Positions 8,491 to 16,940 are shown, counted from the stretch's first letter. The stretch: 64,000 nucleotides of DNA from Nitratireductor pacificus pht-3B (GCF_000300335.1 NZ_AMRM01000011.1:1-64000), one strand, 5' to 3'. Notes: generated by a model from the letters alone, not told the origin. Made by a program: numbers and translations.

Positions 8491-10464
8491 ATGGAACGCT
8501 CGACCATCGTCCGAGTGCAGGAAGGCCTGCACGCCCGACCCGCGACCCGCTTCGTGCGGCTTGCCAAGGGTTTCGAGAGCGACGTGGAAATCGTCAAGGG
8601 CGGCAAGGCCGTGAGCGCGAAAAGCTCGGTCAAGCTGATGCTGCTCGGCGTGAAGGAGAATGACGAGGTCACCATCCGCGCGGAAGGGGCCGATTCCATC
8701 GAGGCGGTCGAAGCCCTGATCGCCTATCTGGACAACCCGCTTTCCGGCGTGGAGGAGGCTCCCGCCGAGGCAGCCGCCGCGCCGGCGGTGGCGCAGCCTG
8801 CGCCGGCGGCGCGGCAGGCGGAGCCGGACCTGCCGGGCGGTCTCAGGGGCGTTCCGGCCAGCGCCGGCGTGTCGCTGGGGCCGGTGTTCGCGCATTTCCC
8901 GCCGCAGATCACGCCGCGCAACGAAACGCTTGCGCCGGCGCAGATCGGGCCTGAGAAGGCGCTGTTCGAGGATGCGGTGGCGCGTCTGCAGGAGCGGCTC
9001 GACCGGTCGCTCGCGGATGACGGCATGCAGGAGAGCGACCGTGCCATCGTCGCGGCGCTGCGCGATATCGCCGCCGATGACGCCCTGCGCGACGAGACGC
9101 TGAAGGCCATCGACGGCGGGCTCGACGCCGTTTCGGCGGTCATCGCCGCGTCGTCGCGGCTTGCCGCCGAGTTCCGCGCGCTCGACGACGCCTATCTCAG
9201 CGCCCGTGCCGAGGACCTAGACGCGATCGCCCGGCAGATCTGCCTGACGCTGCTTGGCCAGGAAGACGCGCGGCTCGACGACATCGCGGACGGCGCGATC
9301 CTGGTCGCCGAGGACATCGGCGCCTGGGACCTGGCGCGTGCGCCGCTGAAGCGCCTGGGTGGCGTGGTCTGCGGCCATGGCGGGGCAACCTCGCATGTGG
9401 CGATCATCGCGCGCACCCACGGCATTCCGGCCGTCCTCGGCCTGGGGGACGCCGTGCACGCGCTTCGCGAGGCGGACGAAGCGGCGGTGGACGGAGATGC
9501 CGGCCTTGTGTTCGCTGCTCCCGACGGCGCCACGCGCCAGCGCTTCGCCGACATGATCGGTGCGGCCAACAGGGAGAAGGAGGCGCTGAAGGCCTACAGG
9601 GACGTGGTGCCGCGCCGGGGCGACGGAACGGTCGTCCATGTGGCGGCCAATCTGGGCGCGCTCGAGGAGATCGAGGCCGCGCAGGCGGCGGGTGCCATGG
9701 GCGTCGGCCTGTTCCGCACGGAACTCCTGTTCATGCGACACATGCACCTGCCGTCCGAAGACATGCAGGCCGAGACCTATTCGGCGCTGGCGCAGGCGTT
9801 TCCCGACCACCCGGTGATCGTGCGCACGCTCGACATCGGCGGCGACAAGCCGATTGCGGGCGTCGAGTTCCCCGAGGAGGAGAACCCCTTCCTCGGCTGG
9901 CGCGGCATCCGCATGTGCCTCGACCGGCCCGACATCTTCAAGGTGCAGCTCCGGGCGCTGCTGCGCGCCGCGGTGCACGGCAATCTGCGGGTCATGCTGC
10001 CGATGGTGTCGGATGTGGACGAGGTCCGGCGCACGCGGAGGCTGATCGAGGAATGCGCGGCCGAGCTTTCCGCCGAGGGCGTGGCCCATGCGGCCTTCCC
10101 GCTCGGCGTGATGATCGAGACGCCGGCCGCCGTTTTCGGTGCGCGGGCACTGGCGAAGGAAGTCGCCTTCTTCTCCATCGGCACGAATGACCTGACGCAG
10201 TATGTGATGGCGGCGGACCGGCTGAACCCGGCCGTGGCCTCGCTCAACGACGCGGCGCATCCGGCTGTGATGGCGGCCGTCGCGCAGGCGGCGCAGGCGG
10301 CGGTGGAAGCGGGGATCGAGATCGGCATGTGCGGCGAGGCCGCGGCGCGGGAGGATCTCGTCGCCGAGTTCATCCGCATGGGGCTGACCGAGCTCAGCAT
10401 GAGCCCGGCATCGGTGCAGCGCGTGAAGAAGCAGCTTTCGGAGCTGTTCGACGCGGGGACGTAG
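8491..10464 (+). CDS. ptsI: HPr-Enzyme I fusion phosphotransferase (PEP--protein phosphotransferase)
   Basis: One 657-residue protein carries both general PTS components. Residues 1-86 are HPr, with the phosphorylated His14 in QEGLHARPATR and a regulatory-site-like serine pair at 45-46 (SAKSSVKLMLLGV). An Ala/Pro linker (about 88-115) leads to Enzyme I. The EI phosphohistidine is His302 in GGATSHVAIIARTHGIPAV; the PEP-binding part includes FRTELLFM, ETPAAVF and IGTNDLTQYVMAADR; the catalytic cysteine is C614 in GMCGEAA. ATG 8491 is chosen because HPr starts there; upstream frame is srlB-overlapping noise. As last gene of the operon it makes the system independent of other PTS carriers. Confidence 0.93.
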   Translation: MERSTIVRVQEGLHARPATRFVRLAKGFESDVEIVKGGKAVSAKSSVKLMLLGVKENDEVTIRAEGADSIEAVEALIAYLDNPLSGVEEAPAEAAAAPAVAQPAPAARQAEPDLPGGLRGVPASAGVSLGPVFAHFPPQITPRNETLAPAQIGPEKALFEDAVARLQERLDRSLADDGMQESDRAIVAALRDIAADDALRDETLKAIDGGLDAVSAVIAASSRLAAEFRALDDAYLSARAEDLDAIARQICLTLLGQEDARLDDIADGAILVAEDIGAWDLARAPLKRLGGVVCGHGGATSHVAIIARTHGIPAVLGLGDAVHALREADEAAVDGDAGLVFAAPDGATRQRFADMIGAANREKEALKAYRDVVPRRGDGTVVHVAANLGALEEIEAAQAAGAMGVGLFRTELLFMRHMHLPSEDMQAETYSALAQAFPDHPVIVRTLDIGGDKPIAGVEFPEEENPFLGWRGIRMCLDRPDIFKVQLRALLRAAVHGNLRVMLPMVSDVDEVRRTRRLIEECAAELSAEGVAHAAFPLGVMIETPAAVFGARALAKEVAFFSIGTNDLTQYVMAADRLNPAVASLNDAAHPAVMAAVAQAAQAAVEAGIEIGMCGEAAAREDLVAEFIRMGLTELSMSPASVQRVKKQLSELFDAGT

Positions 10465-10501
10465 GCCCGGTTCTCCCAGCCCTGGCCTTGACGCGGCCGT
10501 G

Positions 10502-11254
10502 TTAGGGCAGATGCGTCAGCAGGCTGTCGAAGATCGCGGCGAGATCGGCGATGGGCCGATCCGCCTGCAGGCTACGCGCCATGCGCTCGCTGCGGGCAGC
10601 GATCGCGAGTGCGGCGATCTCCAGCAGGTCTTCCGGCTCGACGTTTTCGTCGGCCGTCAGGAGCGCCGAGGCTAGGAGGCCCGGCGCGAAGCAGCGGATG
10701 CAGGCCTGCCGGCTGGCCGGTGTCGCAGGCGCCCCGTCGAGCGCCTGACGGCAGATTTCCTGAAGCAGTGCGGCCAGCACGCCGGCCATGGCGGCGCGGG
10801 CTTCGGCCGACGCCGCGCCGCGCAGCACGAGCAGGCGATGGCCGTGCCGGCGGCGCACGGCGGCGTGGGCGCCGGTGAAGAAGGTTTCGCGGATCATCGG
10901 CGGAGAATCAGTCTCCTGCGTTGCCGCCAATCGCCCGGCCACACGGTACATGTGGCGGCGGAAGGCGGTCTCTCCCTCCACCGGGTCCGGCGCGAAATAG
11001 CCGGCGAGCGGACGGAGGTCATGCGCGCCGATCCGGGGGCGGGGCAGCACCGCATGCGAGACGGATTCGGCGAGGGTCAGCGTGTCGTCGACGACGCTGA
11101 CAGCGCGGCCGATGACGCCCTCCACCTCGGACAAGCGCCCCCGCGGCCGAATCGGCAGGCGCTGGTCGTGGCGGTGCGCGCGCAGAAAATCGCGCATGTC
11201 GCGCAAGCGGTCCTTAAGATGAACCGCCATCTCTTCTGAAGCGTCTCTAAGCAT
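10502..11254 (-). CDS. Uncharacterised protein next to the SorC regulator
   Basis: Function not recognised. The predicted product has 250 residues and starts at ATG 11254 with GAGGA nine bases upstream. It is soluble, Ala/Arg/Leu-rich and probably mostly helical, with no signal peptide or membrane helix. Visible stretches include LKDRLRDMRDFLRAHRHDQ near the N-terminus and a helical C-terminus (LLEIAALAIAARSERMARSL). It is convergent with the PTS operon (37-base gap) and divergent from the SorC gene (135 bases). That position suggests a function or regulation linked to the PTS island, but nothing in the sequence says what it does. Confidence 0.6.
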   Translation of the reverse strand: MLRDASEEMAVHLKDRLRDMRDFLRAHRHDQRLPIRPRGRLSEVEGVIGRAVSVVDDTLTLAESVSHAVLPRPRIGAHDLRPLAGYFAPDPVEGETAFRRHMYRVAGRLAATQETDSPPMIRETFFTGAHAAVRRRHGHRLLVLRGAASAEARAAMAGVLAALLQEICRQALDGAPATPASRQACIRCFAPGLLASALLTADENVEPEDLLEIAALAIAARSERMARSLQADRPIADLAAIFDSLLTHLP

Positions 11255-11389
11255 AAGGTGGCATCCTCAAGTAACCGGTTTTCCGCCAAGCGCCATTGAC
11301 CGGGAGACCACATCATTGTTTTGGTCTGTCGGGAAATCAAGCGCGGCGGTGGCTGCGGGCAAATACAGGCGGGGGAAGGCCGGGTGAGC

Positions 11390-12406
11390 ATGGCGAAGGA
11401 TCGAAAGCAGGCGAAGGGCGGGAACGGCTCGGGAGAAATCGCCGTCGCGTCGCCTAGGGGCGGCGTGATCGGCAACAAGGCCGACCGCCTGCGCGTGCGC
11501 GCCGCCTGGATGTATTTCGTCGAGCAGAAGACGCAGAACGAGATCGCCGAGATCCTCGGCATCGGCCGGGTCAGCGTGGTGCGCATGCTGGCCGAGGCGC
11601 GCTCGCGCAACGAGGTCAAGATCACTATCGAGGGGGATCTGGCGGAGATCACCAGCATCGAGCGGGCGCTCGAGGAGCGTTTCGGCCTGGAACGCGCCGT
11701 CGTGGCGCCGCTGTCGCAGGCCGGGGCCGATCCGATCCCGGCCATCAGCGCGGCAACCGGCAGTTTCGTTTCCGACGTCATGGAGGCGGGCATGTCGGTC
11801 GGCGTCGGCTGGGGGCGCACCCTGTTCGGCTCGCTGCCCTTCATCCGCGCCCGTCCGCTGGCCGATTTCAAGGTGATCTCGCTGCTCGGCGGCGTCGGCG
11901 TGGCGCGGCGGTTCAACCCGGCGGAGTTCGCCTGGCGCTTTGCCCGCGCCTTCCAGGGGGACGGCTACCTGATCCCGGCGCCGGCCGTCGTCGACAGCGT
12001 GGAGACGAAGACGGCGCTGATCGAACGCTGCGGCCTGCACGAGATCCTGACGCTCGCCGACACGCTGGACGCCGTGCTGGTCTCGGTCGGCGGCATCGCC
12101 TCGGCGACCACCTTCTATCGCGGCGGCTATCTGAGCGAAGGGGTGCGCGAAGCGCTGTCCGGCGAAGGCGCGGTCGGCGACATCCTCTATCATTTCTACG
12201 ACCGCGACGGCGCGCTGGTGAACCACCCGATCAACGACCGGGTCATGTCGGTCGATGTCGACAGGCTGCGCCGGGCGCGCATGCGCATCCTGACCTCCGG
12301 CGGCGCCGACAAGATCGATGCGCTGATCGGCGCGATGAAGCTCGTCGAGCCGACCGTGTTCATCACCGACGAGGAAAGCGCCCGACAGGTCCTGGCGCTG
12401 GCCTAG
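11390..12406 (+). CDS. SorC-family sugar-responsive transcriptional regulator
   Basis: This SorC/DeoR-type regulator has about 338 residues. The N-terminal helix-turn-helix is at about 30-70 (MYFVEQKTQNEIAEILGIGR then VSVVRML). The C-terminal sugar-phosphate-binding domain shows the family marks ISLLGGVGVA, PAPAVVDSVETKTAL, VSVGGIA and DRVMSVD. ATG 11390 is preferred; GTG 11384 two codons upstream is also possible, with GGGGGAAGG at 11371-11379. SorC members sense phosphorylated sugars or polyols and control nearby transport operons (sorbose, erythritol, deoxyribonucleosides). It is the obvious candidate regulator of the PTS operon 5.7 kb upstream. Confidence 0.88.
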   Translation: MAKDRKQAKGGNGSGEIAVASPRGGVIGNKADRLRVRAAWMYFVEQKTQNEIAEILGIGRVSVVRMLAEARSRNEVKITIEGDLAEITSIERALEERFGLERAVVAPLSQAGADPIPAISAATGSFVSDVMEAGMSVGVGWGRTLFGSLPFIRARPLADFKVISLLGGVGVARRFNPAEFAWRFARAFQGDGYLIPAPAVVDSVETKTALIERCGLHEILTLADTLDAVLVSVGGIASATTFYRGGYLSEGVREALSGEGAVGDILYHFYDRDGALVNHPINDRVMSVDVDRLRRARMRILTSGGADKIDALIGAMKLVEPTVFITDEESARQVLALA

Positions 12407-12483
12407 GCGGCCCGGAGGCGGCTATAAGGCTTGGGACATTCTCCGGCTCACCCTGCAGCAAAGGACCCCCCGGGGCGCAAACG

Positions 12484-13383
12484 ATGATGGTGGAAGACAA
12501 GTTCGCGCGGCGGTTCCTCCCCTCCTTCTCCGTCCTGCGCAGTTTCGCATCCGCCGCGCGCCACCAGAGCTTCACTCTCGCGGCGGAGGAACTGAACCTG
12601 ACGCAAAGCGCGGTCAGCCGGCATATCCGCGACATGGAGGCGGCGCTCGGCTTCAGCCTGTTCCGCCGTGTCGGGCGGCGTGTGGTGCTGACCCCGGCGG
12701 GCAAGAATCTCGCCGATGCGCTGGAAGACGATCTGGGCCGGATCGCGCAGACGCTGCACCGGGCGATCGCCGCCGGCATGTCGGGAACGGTGCTGAACGT
12801 CGCCAGCCTGCCGACCTTCGCCGCGCGCTGGCTGATCCCGCGCCTGCCGGATTTCGAGCGTGCGCATCCCGGCGTCGGCGTCAACCTGACGGCGCGCATC
12901 AACCCGTTCGACCTGGCGCATGAGCGTTTCGACGTGGCGATCCATTTCGGCCGGGAGAACTGGCCCGACGCGAAGCTCACCAAGCTGTGCGACGAGGAGA
13001 TGGTCGCCGTCGCCGCGCCGCGGTTTGTCGAACAACATGGCATCGGCGGCCCGGAAACGCTGTTCGATGCGCCGCTGCTGCACCTGCAGAGCCGGCCGGG
13101 CGCCTGGGCCGACTGGATGCGCGAGGCGGGCGTCGGCGCGGTGCCGGCTCTGCCGGGCAAGCAGTTCGACCAGTTCACCATGGTCATCGCCGGCGTGACG
13201 GCGGGACTCGGCGCCGGACTGGTGCCAACCTACCTGATCGAGGAGGAGTTGCGTTCGGGCGCGCTGGTCCAGCTTGGTCAGACCGTGCTGAAGACGGCCA
13301 ACAGCTATTTCCTCGCGCAGCCGCTCGGCGCCGACAACCCCTCGGCGGACGCCTTCGTCTCGTGGGTCGTCAGGCAGGTCTGA
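12484..13383 (+). CDS. LysR-family transcriptional regulator (GcvA-like)
   Basis: This 299-residue LysR regulator has its winged helix-turn-helix at about 12-70 (LRSFASAARHQSFTLAAEEL, NLTQSAVSRHIRDMEAALG). A periplasmic-binding-protein-like effector domain covers about 95-299. The opening FLPSFSVLRSFASAARH resembles the GcvA subgroup. It is followed on the same strand, 185 bases later, by an ALDH7-type dehydrogenase and is a likely regulator of it. ATG 12484 and the next codon ATG 12487 are both possible starts. Confidence 0.88.
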   Translation: MMVEDKFARRFLPSFSVLRSFASAARHQSFTLAAEELNLTQSAVSRHIRDMEAALGFSLFRRVGRRVVLTPAGKNLADALEDDLGRIAQTLHRAIAAGMSGTVLNVASLPTFAARWLIPRLPDFERAHPGVGVNLTARINPFDLAHERFDVAIHFGRENWPDAKLTKLCDEEMVAVAAPRFVEQHGIGGPETLFDAPLLHLQSRPGAWADWMREAGVGAVPALPGKQFDQFTMVIAGVTAGLGAGLVPTYLIEEELRSGALVQLGQTVLKTANSYFLAQPLGADNPSADAFVSWVVRQV

Positions 13384-13426
13384 CACCGGGATTCCTGCGG
13401 AAAAGTCGTCGATTCCCGGCAGATGC

Positions 13427-13438
13427 ATGACCGGTCAT
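13427..13438. promoter_or_regulatory. 12-base palindrome in the ALDH7 promoter region
   Basis: ATGACCGGTCAT is a perfect palindrome between the LysR gene and the aldehyde dehydrogenase gene, 130 bases before the latter's start. It could be a regulator half-site pair. No other support. Confidence 0.25.
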
Positions 13439-13568
13439 CATCAATACAGTCCGATTTTCCGTTTCCATTGGGACGGGCCCGCCCCTACATTCCGGCCAAA
13501 GGGCGCGCTGCCCGCTTGCGCGGCGCATTGTGTGCCATCGAAGCCAATTTCCAGGGAGCCAAGCACCC

Positions 13569-15083
13569 ATGAGCATCAAGACCGAGACGAGCGACATCCT
13601 GAAGCGGCTGGGCGTCGATCCGAAGACCCTGTCCGGCGGCGACCTTGCCGTCCGCACCCCGGTGACGGGCGAGCAGATCGCCGAGATCGCCTCCATCTCC
13701 GCCGCCGAGACCGGCGCGGTCATCGACCGGGCGCACGAGGCGTTCAAGGCCTGGCGCGACGTGCCGGCGCCGCGCCGCGGCGAACTGGTGCGCCTTCTGG
13801 GCGAGGAACTGCGCGCGGCGAAGGACGATCTCGGCCGCCTCGTTTCGATCGAGGTGGGCAAGGTCCGCTCCGAGGGCCTCGGCGAGGTGCAGGAGATGAT
13901 CGACATCTGCGACTTCGCCGTCGGCCTGTCGCGCCAGCTCTACGGCCTGACCATCGCCACCGAGCGGCCGGGCCACCGGATGATGGAGACATGGCATCCG
14001 CTCGGCGTGATCGGCATCATCTCGGCCTTCAACTTCCCGGTCGCCGTATGGTCGTGGAACGCGGCGCTGGCACTGGTGTGCGGCGACAGCGTGGTGTGGA
14101 AGCCTTCGGAGAAGACGCCGCTGACGGCGCTCGCCTGCGCGGCGATCTTCGAGCGCGCCGCCAAGCGCTTCGGCGCCGATGCGCCGGCCAATCTGATGAC
14201 CGTGATCATCGGCGACCGCGCGGTCGGCGAGGTGCTGGTCGATCACCCCAAGGTGCCGCTGGTTTCTGCCACCGGCTCGACACGGATGGGCCGCGAAGTG
14301 GGGCCGCGCCTTGCGAAGCGCTTCGCCCGGGCGGTTCTGGAACTGGGCGGCAACAATGCCGGCATCGTCTGTCCCTCGGCCGATCTCGACATGGCGCTGC
14401 GCGCCATCGCCTTCGGTGCCATGGGCACCGCGGGTCAGCGCTGCACGACGCTGCGCCGCCTGTTCGTGCATGATTCTGTCTACGACGCGCTGCTGCCGCG
14501 CCTGCGCAAGGCCTATGGCTCCGTTTCCGTCGGCAGCCCGCTGGCGACGGACGCGCTGGTCGGTCCGCTGATCGACAAGGCGGCCTTCGACAACATGCAG
14601 AAGGCGCTTCAGGCCGCCAAGGAACTGGGCGGCACGGTCACCGGCGGCGGCCGCTTCGACAGCGGCGATGCCGATGCCTACTACGCCCACCCGGCCCTGG
14701 TGGAGATGCCGAAGCAGGATGGCGTGGTGCTCGAGGAGACCTTCGCGCCGATCCTCTACGTGATGAAGTACAGCGATTTCGACGCGGTGCTCGAAGAGCA
14801 CAATGCCGTGGGCGCCGGCCTCTCGTCGTCGATCTTCACCACCGACATGCGCGAGGCGGAGGAGTTCCTGAGCGCCCGTGGTTCGGATTGCGGCATCGCC
14901 AACGTCAACATCGGTACCTCGGGGGCCGAGATCGGCGGCGCGTTCGGGGGCGAGAAGGAGACGGGCGGCGGCCGCGAATCTGGTTCCGACGCATGGAAGG
15001 CCTATATGCGCCGCGCCACCAACACGGTGAACTACTCGAAGGCCCTGCCGCTGGCGCAGGGCGTGTCATTCGACATCGAATAG
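13569..15083 (+). CDS. amaB: ALDH7-type dehydrogenase (2-aminoadipate 6-semialdehyde / piperideine-6-carboxylate dehydrogenase)
   Basis: This antiquitin-type aldehyde dehydrogenase of 504 residues most likely oxidises 2-aminoadipate 6-semialdehyde in lysine breakdown. The catalytic Cys292 is in GTAGQRCTTLRR and the general base Glu258 in VLELGGNNAG. The C-terminal stretch GTSGAEIGGAFGGEKETGGG followed by RESGSDAWKAYMRR is near-diagnostic for ALDH7. ATG 13569 follows CAGGGAG. A LysR gene lies upstream and a strong terminator follows 20 bases after the stop, so it is probably transcribed alone. Other lysine catabolic genes are not in view. Confidence 0.88.
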   Translation: MSIKTETSDILKRLGVDPKTLSGGDLAVRTPVTGEQIAEIASISAAETGAVIDRAHEAFKAWRDVPAPRRGELVRLLGEELRAAKDDLGRLVSIEVGKVRSEGLGEVQEMIDICDFAVGLSRQLYGLTIATERPGHRMMETWHPLGVIGIISAFNFPVAVWSWNAALALVCGDSVVWKPSEKTPLTALACAAIFERAAKRFGADAPANLMTVIIGDRAVGEVLVDHPKVPLVSATGSTRMGREVGPRLAKRFARAVLELGGNNAGIVCPSADLDMALRAIAFGAMGTAGQRCTTLRRLFVHDSVYDALLPRLRKAYGSVSVGSPLATDALVGPLIDKAAFDNMQKALQAAKELGGTVTGGGRFDSGDADAYYAHPALVEMPKQDGVVLEETFAPILYVMKYSDFDAVLEEHNAVGAGLSSSIFTTDMREAEEFLSARGSDCGIANVNIGTSGAEIGGAFGGEKETGGGRESGSDAWKAYMRRATNTVNYSKALPLAQGVSFDIE

Positions 15084-15103
15084 AACCGGCGTCCGAGCCA
15101 AAC

Positions 15104-15133
15104 AAAAAAGGGTGGCCATTGGCCGCCCTTTTC
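15104..15133 (+). terminator. Rho-independent terminator after the ALDH7 gene
   Basis: AAAGGGTGGCC and GGCCGCCCTTT form an 11-bp stem with one G-T pair and a three-base loop, with A-rich and T-rich flanks. It probably works in both directions, also serving gapR from the other strand. Confidence 0.75.
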
Positions 15134-15182
15134 CGCGTTTATGCGGATGTCAGGTGATCCCACCCGACTGCAAAACGCTCTA
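15134..15182 (+). repeat. Intergenic palindromic repeat, family B (copy 1)
   Basis: This copy reads CGCGTTTATGCGGATGTCAG, then GTGATCCCACCCGACTGC, then AAAACGCTCTA. The core is an imperfect TCAGGTGAT...CACCTGA inverted repeat. Other copies are at 19015-19061, 30733-30780 and 36580-36629. Its last bases, CTA on the plus strand, are the TAG stop codon of the gapR gene on the minus strand. Confidence 0.75.
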
Positions 15183-15443
15183 TTCCATGCCGAGCGCGGC
15201 CATGTAGAGGTCTAGGATTGCCTCTTCTTCCTGGCGCTCGGCCTGATCCTTCTTGCGCAGCCGCACCAGCGTGCGCACCGCCTTGGTGTCGAAGCCATTG
15301 CCCTTCATCTCGGCGTAGACTTCCTTGATGTCCTCGGCGATCGTCTTCTTGTCTTCCTCAAGACGCTCGACGCGCTCGATAAAGGCGCGAAGCTGGCCGG
15401 CGGCCACGGTCTCTGACGTCTCGGTGGTGATATCGTCGGCCAT
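15180..15443 (-). CDS. gapR: DUF2312 protein, GapR-like nucleoid-associated protein
   Basis: This 87-residue DUF2312 protein corresponds in length and sequence to Caulobacter GapR, a nucleoid protein that binds overtwisted DNA ahead of replication and transcription. The central stretch [20 protein letters not shown] followed by AEMKGNGFD, and the C-terminal [15 protein letters not shown], are typical; the protein is almost entirely helical and coiled-coil. The start ATG 15443 opens with MADD, as in homologues. Its TAG stop lies inside a family-B intergenic repeat. It is the last minus-strand gene before the ALDH7 terminator. Confidence 0.9.
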   Translation of the reverse strand: MADDITTETSETVAAGQLRAFIERVERLEEDKKTIAEDIKEVYAEMKGNGFDTKAVRTLVRLRKKDQAERQEEEAILDLYMAALGME

Positions 15444-15570
15444 GCGAAACTCCAGTTCATGGATCGAATACCCGCGACTCGGCGCGCGGGGTGGTTGCAG
15501 GTTCGATGCCTCAGCGAGGGCTTAGGGTCAAGGGGCGAAACGGGCGGAGGCCTGCGCTTTCGCGGCTTGG

Positions 15571-15616
15571 AGCATCGGACCAAAAAGTGGAATCCGGATT
15601 TCGTTGTTCCGATGCT
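15571..15616. repeat. Intergenic palindromic repeat, family A (copy 2)
   Basis: AGCATCGGA (15571-15579) and TCCGATGCT (15608-15616) form a perfect 9-bp stem around CCAAAAAGTGGAATCCGG-type sequence. It is followed at 15632-15660 by a second hairpin, GCGTCC-GAAA-GGACGC, that resembles the tail of the family-C repeats. Confidence 0.55.
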
Positions 15617-15665
15617 CAGTCAATGATGCAGATCGTCCTTTGTGCGTCCGAAAGGACGCGGCCAT

Positions 15666-16784
15666 CTAATGGTCCTTCGGGCGGTTCGCCTCGAAGGATG
15701 CCTTCTGGTCGTCGGTCGCCTCGGTCTGGTGCAGCGCGCGCCACTCCTCATAGGGCATGCCGTAGACGATCTCGCGCGATTCGTCCTTGCTCAGCGCGAT
15801 GCCGTCGGCCTCGGCCGCCTCGCGATACCAGTTCGACAGGCAGTTCCGGCAGAAGCCGGCGAGATTCATCAGGTCGATGTTCTGCACGTCGCTGCGTCCG
15901 CGCAGGTGCTCGACCAGGCGGCGAAAGGCGGCCGCCTCCAGGTCGCGTTTCTGGTCGTCGGTCAGCGTCGTCATGATGGGGTCCTCATCCTGTCCGGTCG
16001 GTGGCGAGCCGAAGTGTCTCACCTCATGCATATCGGGCCGGGCGTTGAGCGCGTCAAGGATGGGCGCCAGGCGCTCGGCCCAGGCCCGCGCGCCTGCCGG
16101 TTCGGCGATCAGGTCCTGCCGGATCTCGATCAGCGCATGCGCCAGCCCGTTCATGGTCGCATGGCGGTGCATCGTGTCGCCGGGGAGGGCGCCGTCATAG
16201 GGTTCGTTGTCGCCGATGACCAGGGTTTCGTCGGCGGCGAGCGCGGCGATCAGCGGCGCGACCGCACGGTCGTCGCGGTCCCACAATATCCCGGCATGCC
16301 AGGGGCGCGGCCGCCCCTGCATCACGGGGGTGAAGGAATGCACGGAGATGATGAGGGGCGCGGCGCCGCTTTCCCTGGCGACCTCGTCGATCAGCGCCGC
16401 AACCGCATCGTGGTAGGGATGGTAGAACAGGTCGAGCCTGCGCCGCCGTTCCTCCGGCGAGATCGGATAGTTCCCCGGCACGATGGTGCCGTCATAAAGC
16501 TGCCGGATCAGGGTCGGATCGTTCTCGCTGCGGTTGGGATCGATCAGGAGCCGGGAAAAGCCGCACAGCACCGCCGGGGCGCCGGTCAGCGAAGCAAGCC
16601 CGCGCGTCACCGCCTCGACGCCGATGTCATAGGCGATGTGGCGCTCGAACTCCGCATCCGGCAGGCCGAGCTGGCCATAGGATAGCGGCAGGGCGCGCCG
16701 GGCGTGATCGGCGATCAGCACGAGGCCGTGGGCGGCATTGCCGGAAATGCGTTCGAACGGGGCTTCGAAGGGGGTAGCATTCAT
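15666..16784 (-). CDS. N-formylglutamate amidohydrolase fused to a DUF1244 domain
   Basis: One frame joins two proteins that are usually separate. Residues about 1-270 are an N-formylglutamate amidohydrolase (zinc enzyme that frees glutamate at the end of histidine breakdown or related formylamide turnover), with VLIADHARRALP, SRLLIDPNRSEND and ISVHSFTPVM. Residues about 271-372 are a complete DUF1244 domain with NIDLMNLAGFCRNCLSNWYR. Between them no stop occurs. An internal ATG at 15974 has GAGGA seven bases upstream, so the DUF1244 part may also be translated alone. ATG 16784 fits the homologous N-terminus; ATG 16847 is 21 codons upstream. Neither has a strong ribosome site. Confidence 0.85.
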   Translation of the reverse strand: MNATPFEAPFERISGNAAHGLVLIADHARRALPLSYGQLGLPDAEFERHIAYDIGVEAVTRGLASLTGAPAVLCGFSRLLIDPNRSENDPTLIRQLYDGTIVPGNYPISPEERRRRLDLFYHPYHDAVAALIDEVARESGAAPLIISVHSFTPVMQGRPRPWHAGILWDRDDRAVAPLIAALAADETLVIGDNEPYDGALPGDTMHRHATMNGLAHALIEIRQDLIAEPAGARAWAERLAPILDALNARPDMHEVRHFGSPPTGQDEDPIMTTLTDDQKRDLEAAAFRRLVEHLRGRSDVQNIDLMNLAGFCRNCLSNWYREAAEADGIALSKDESREIVYGMPYEEWRALHQTEATDDQKASFEANRPKDH

Positions 16785-16940
16785 CAGGGGCGGGCTTAAA
16801 ACGATTGGATCGGGGTTCTGTCGCGGTTGTGTCACCAGTCCTTTCATGAAGTGCGGTCAACCGCAATGCCTGGGTTGAAAACATCAATTGGCCGCGGATG
16901 GCGCGTTGACAGGGGGGCGGACATTGCCGAAAAGGAAAAT

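Noticed and set aside
15490-15520. GGTTCGATGCC stretch resembling a tRNA T-arm
   Set aside because: The flanks do not pair as a T-stem and no acceptor, D-arm or anticodon arm can be formed; it is the 5' region of gapR.
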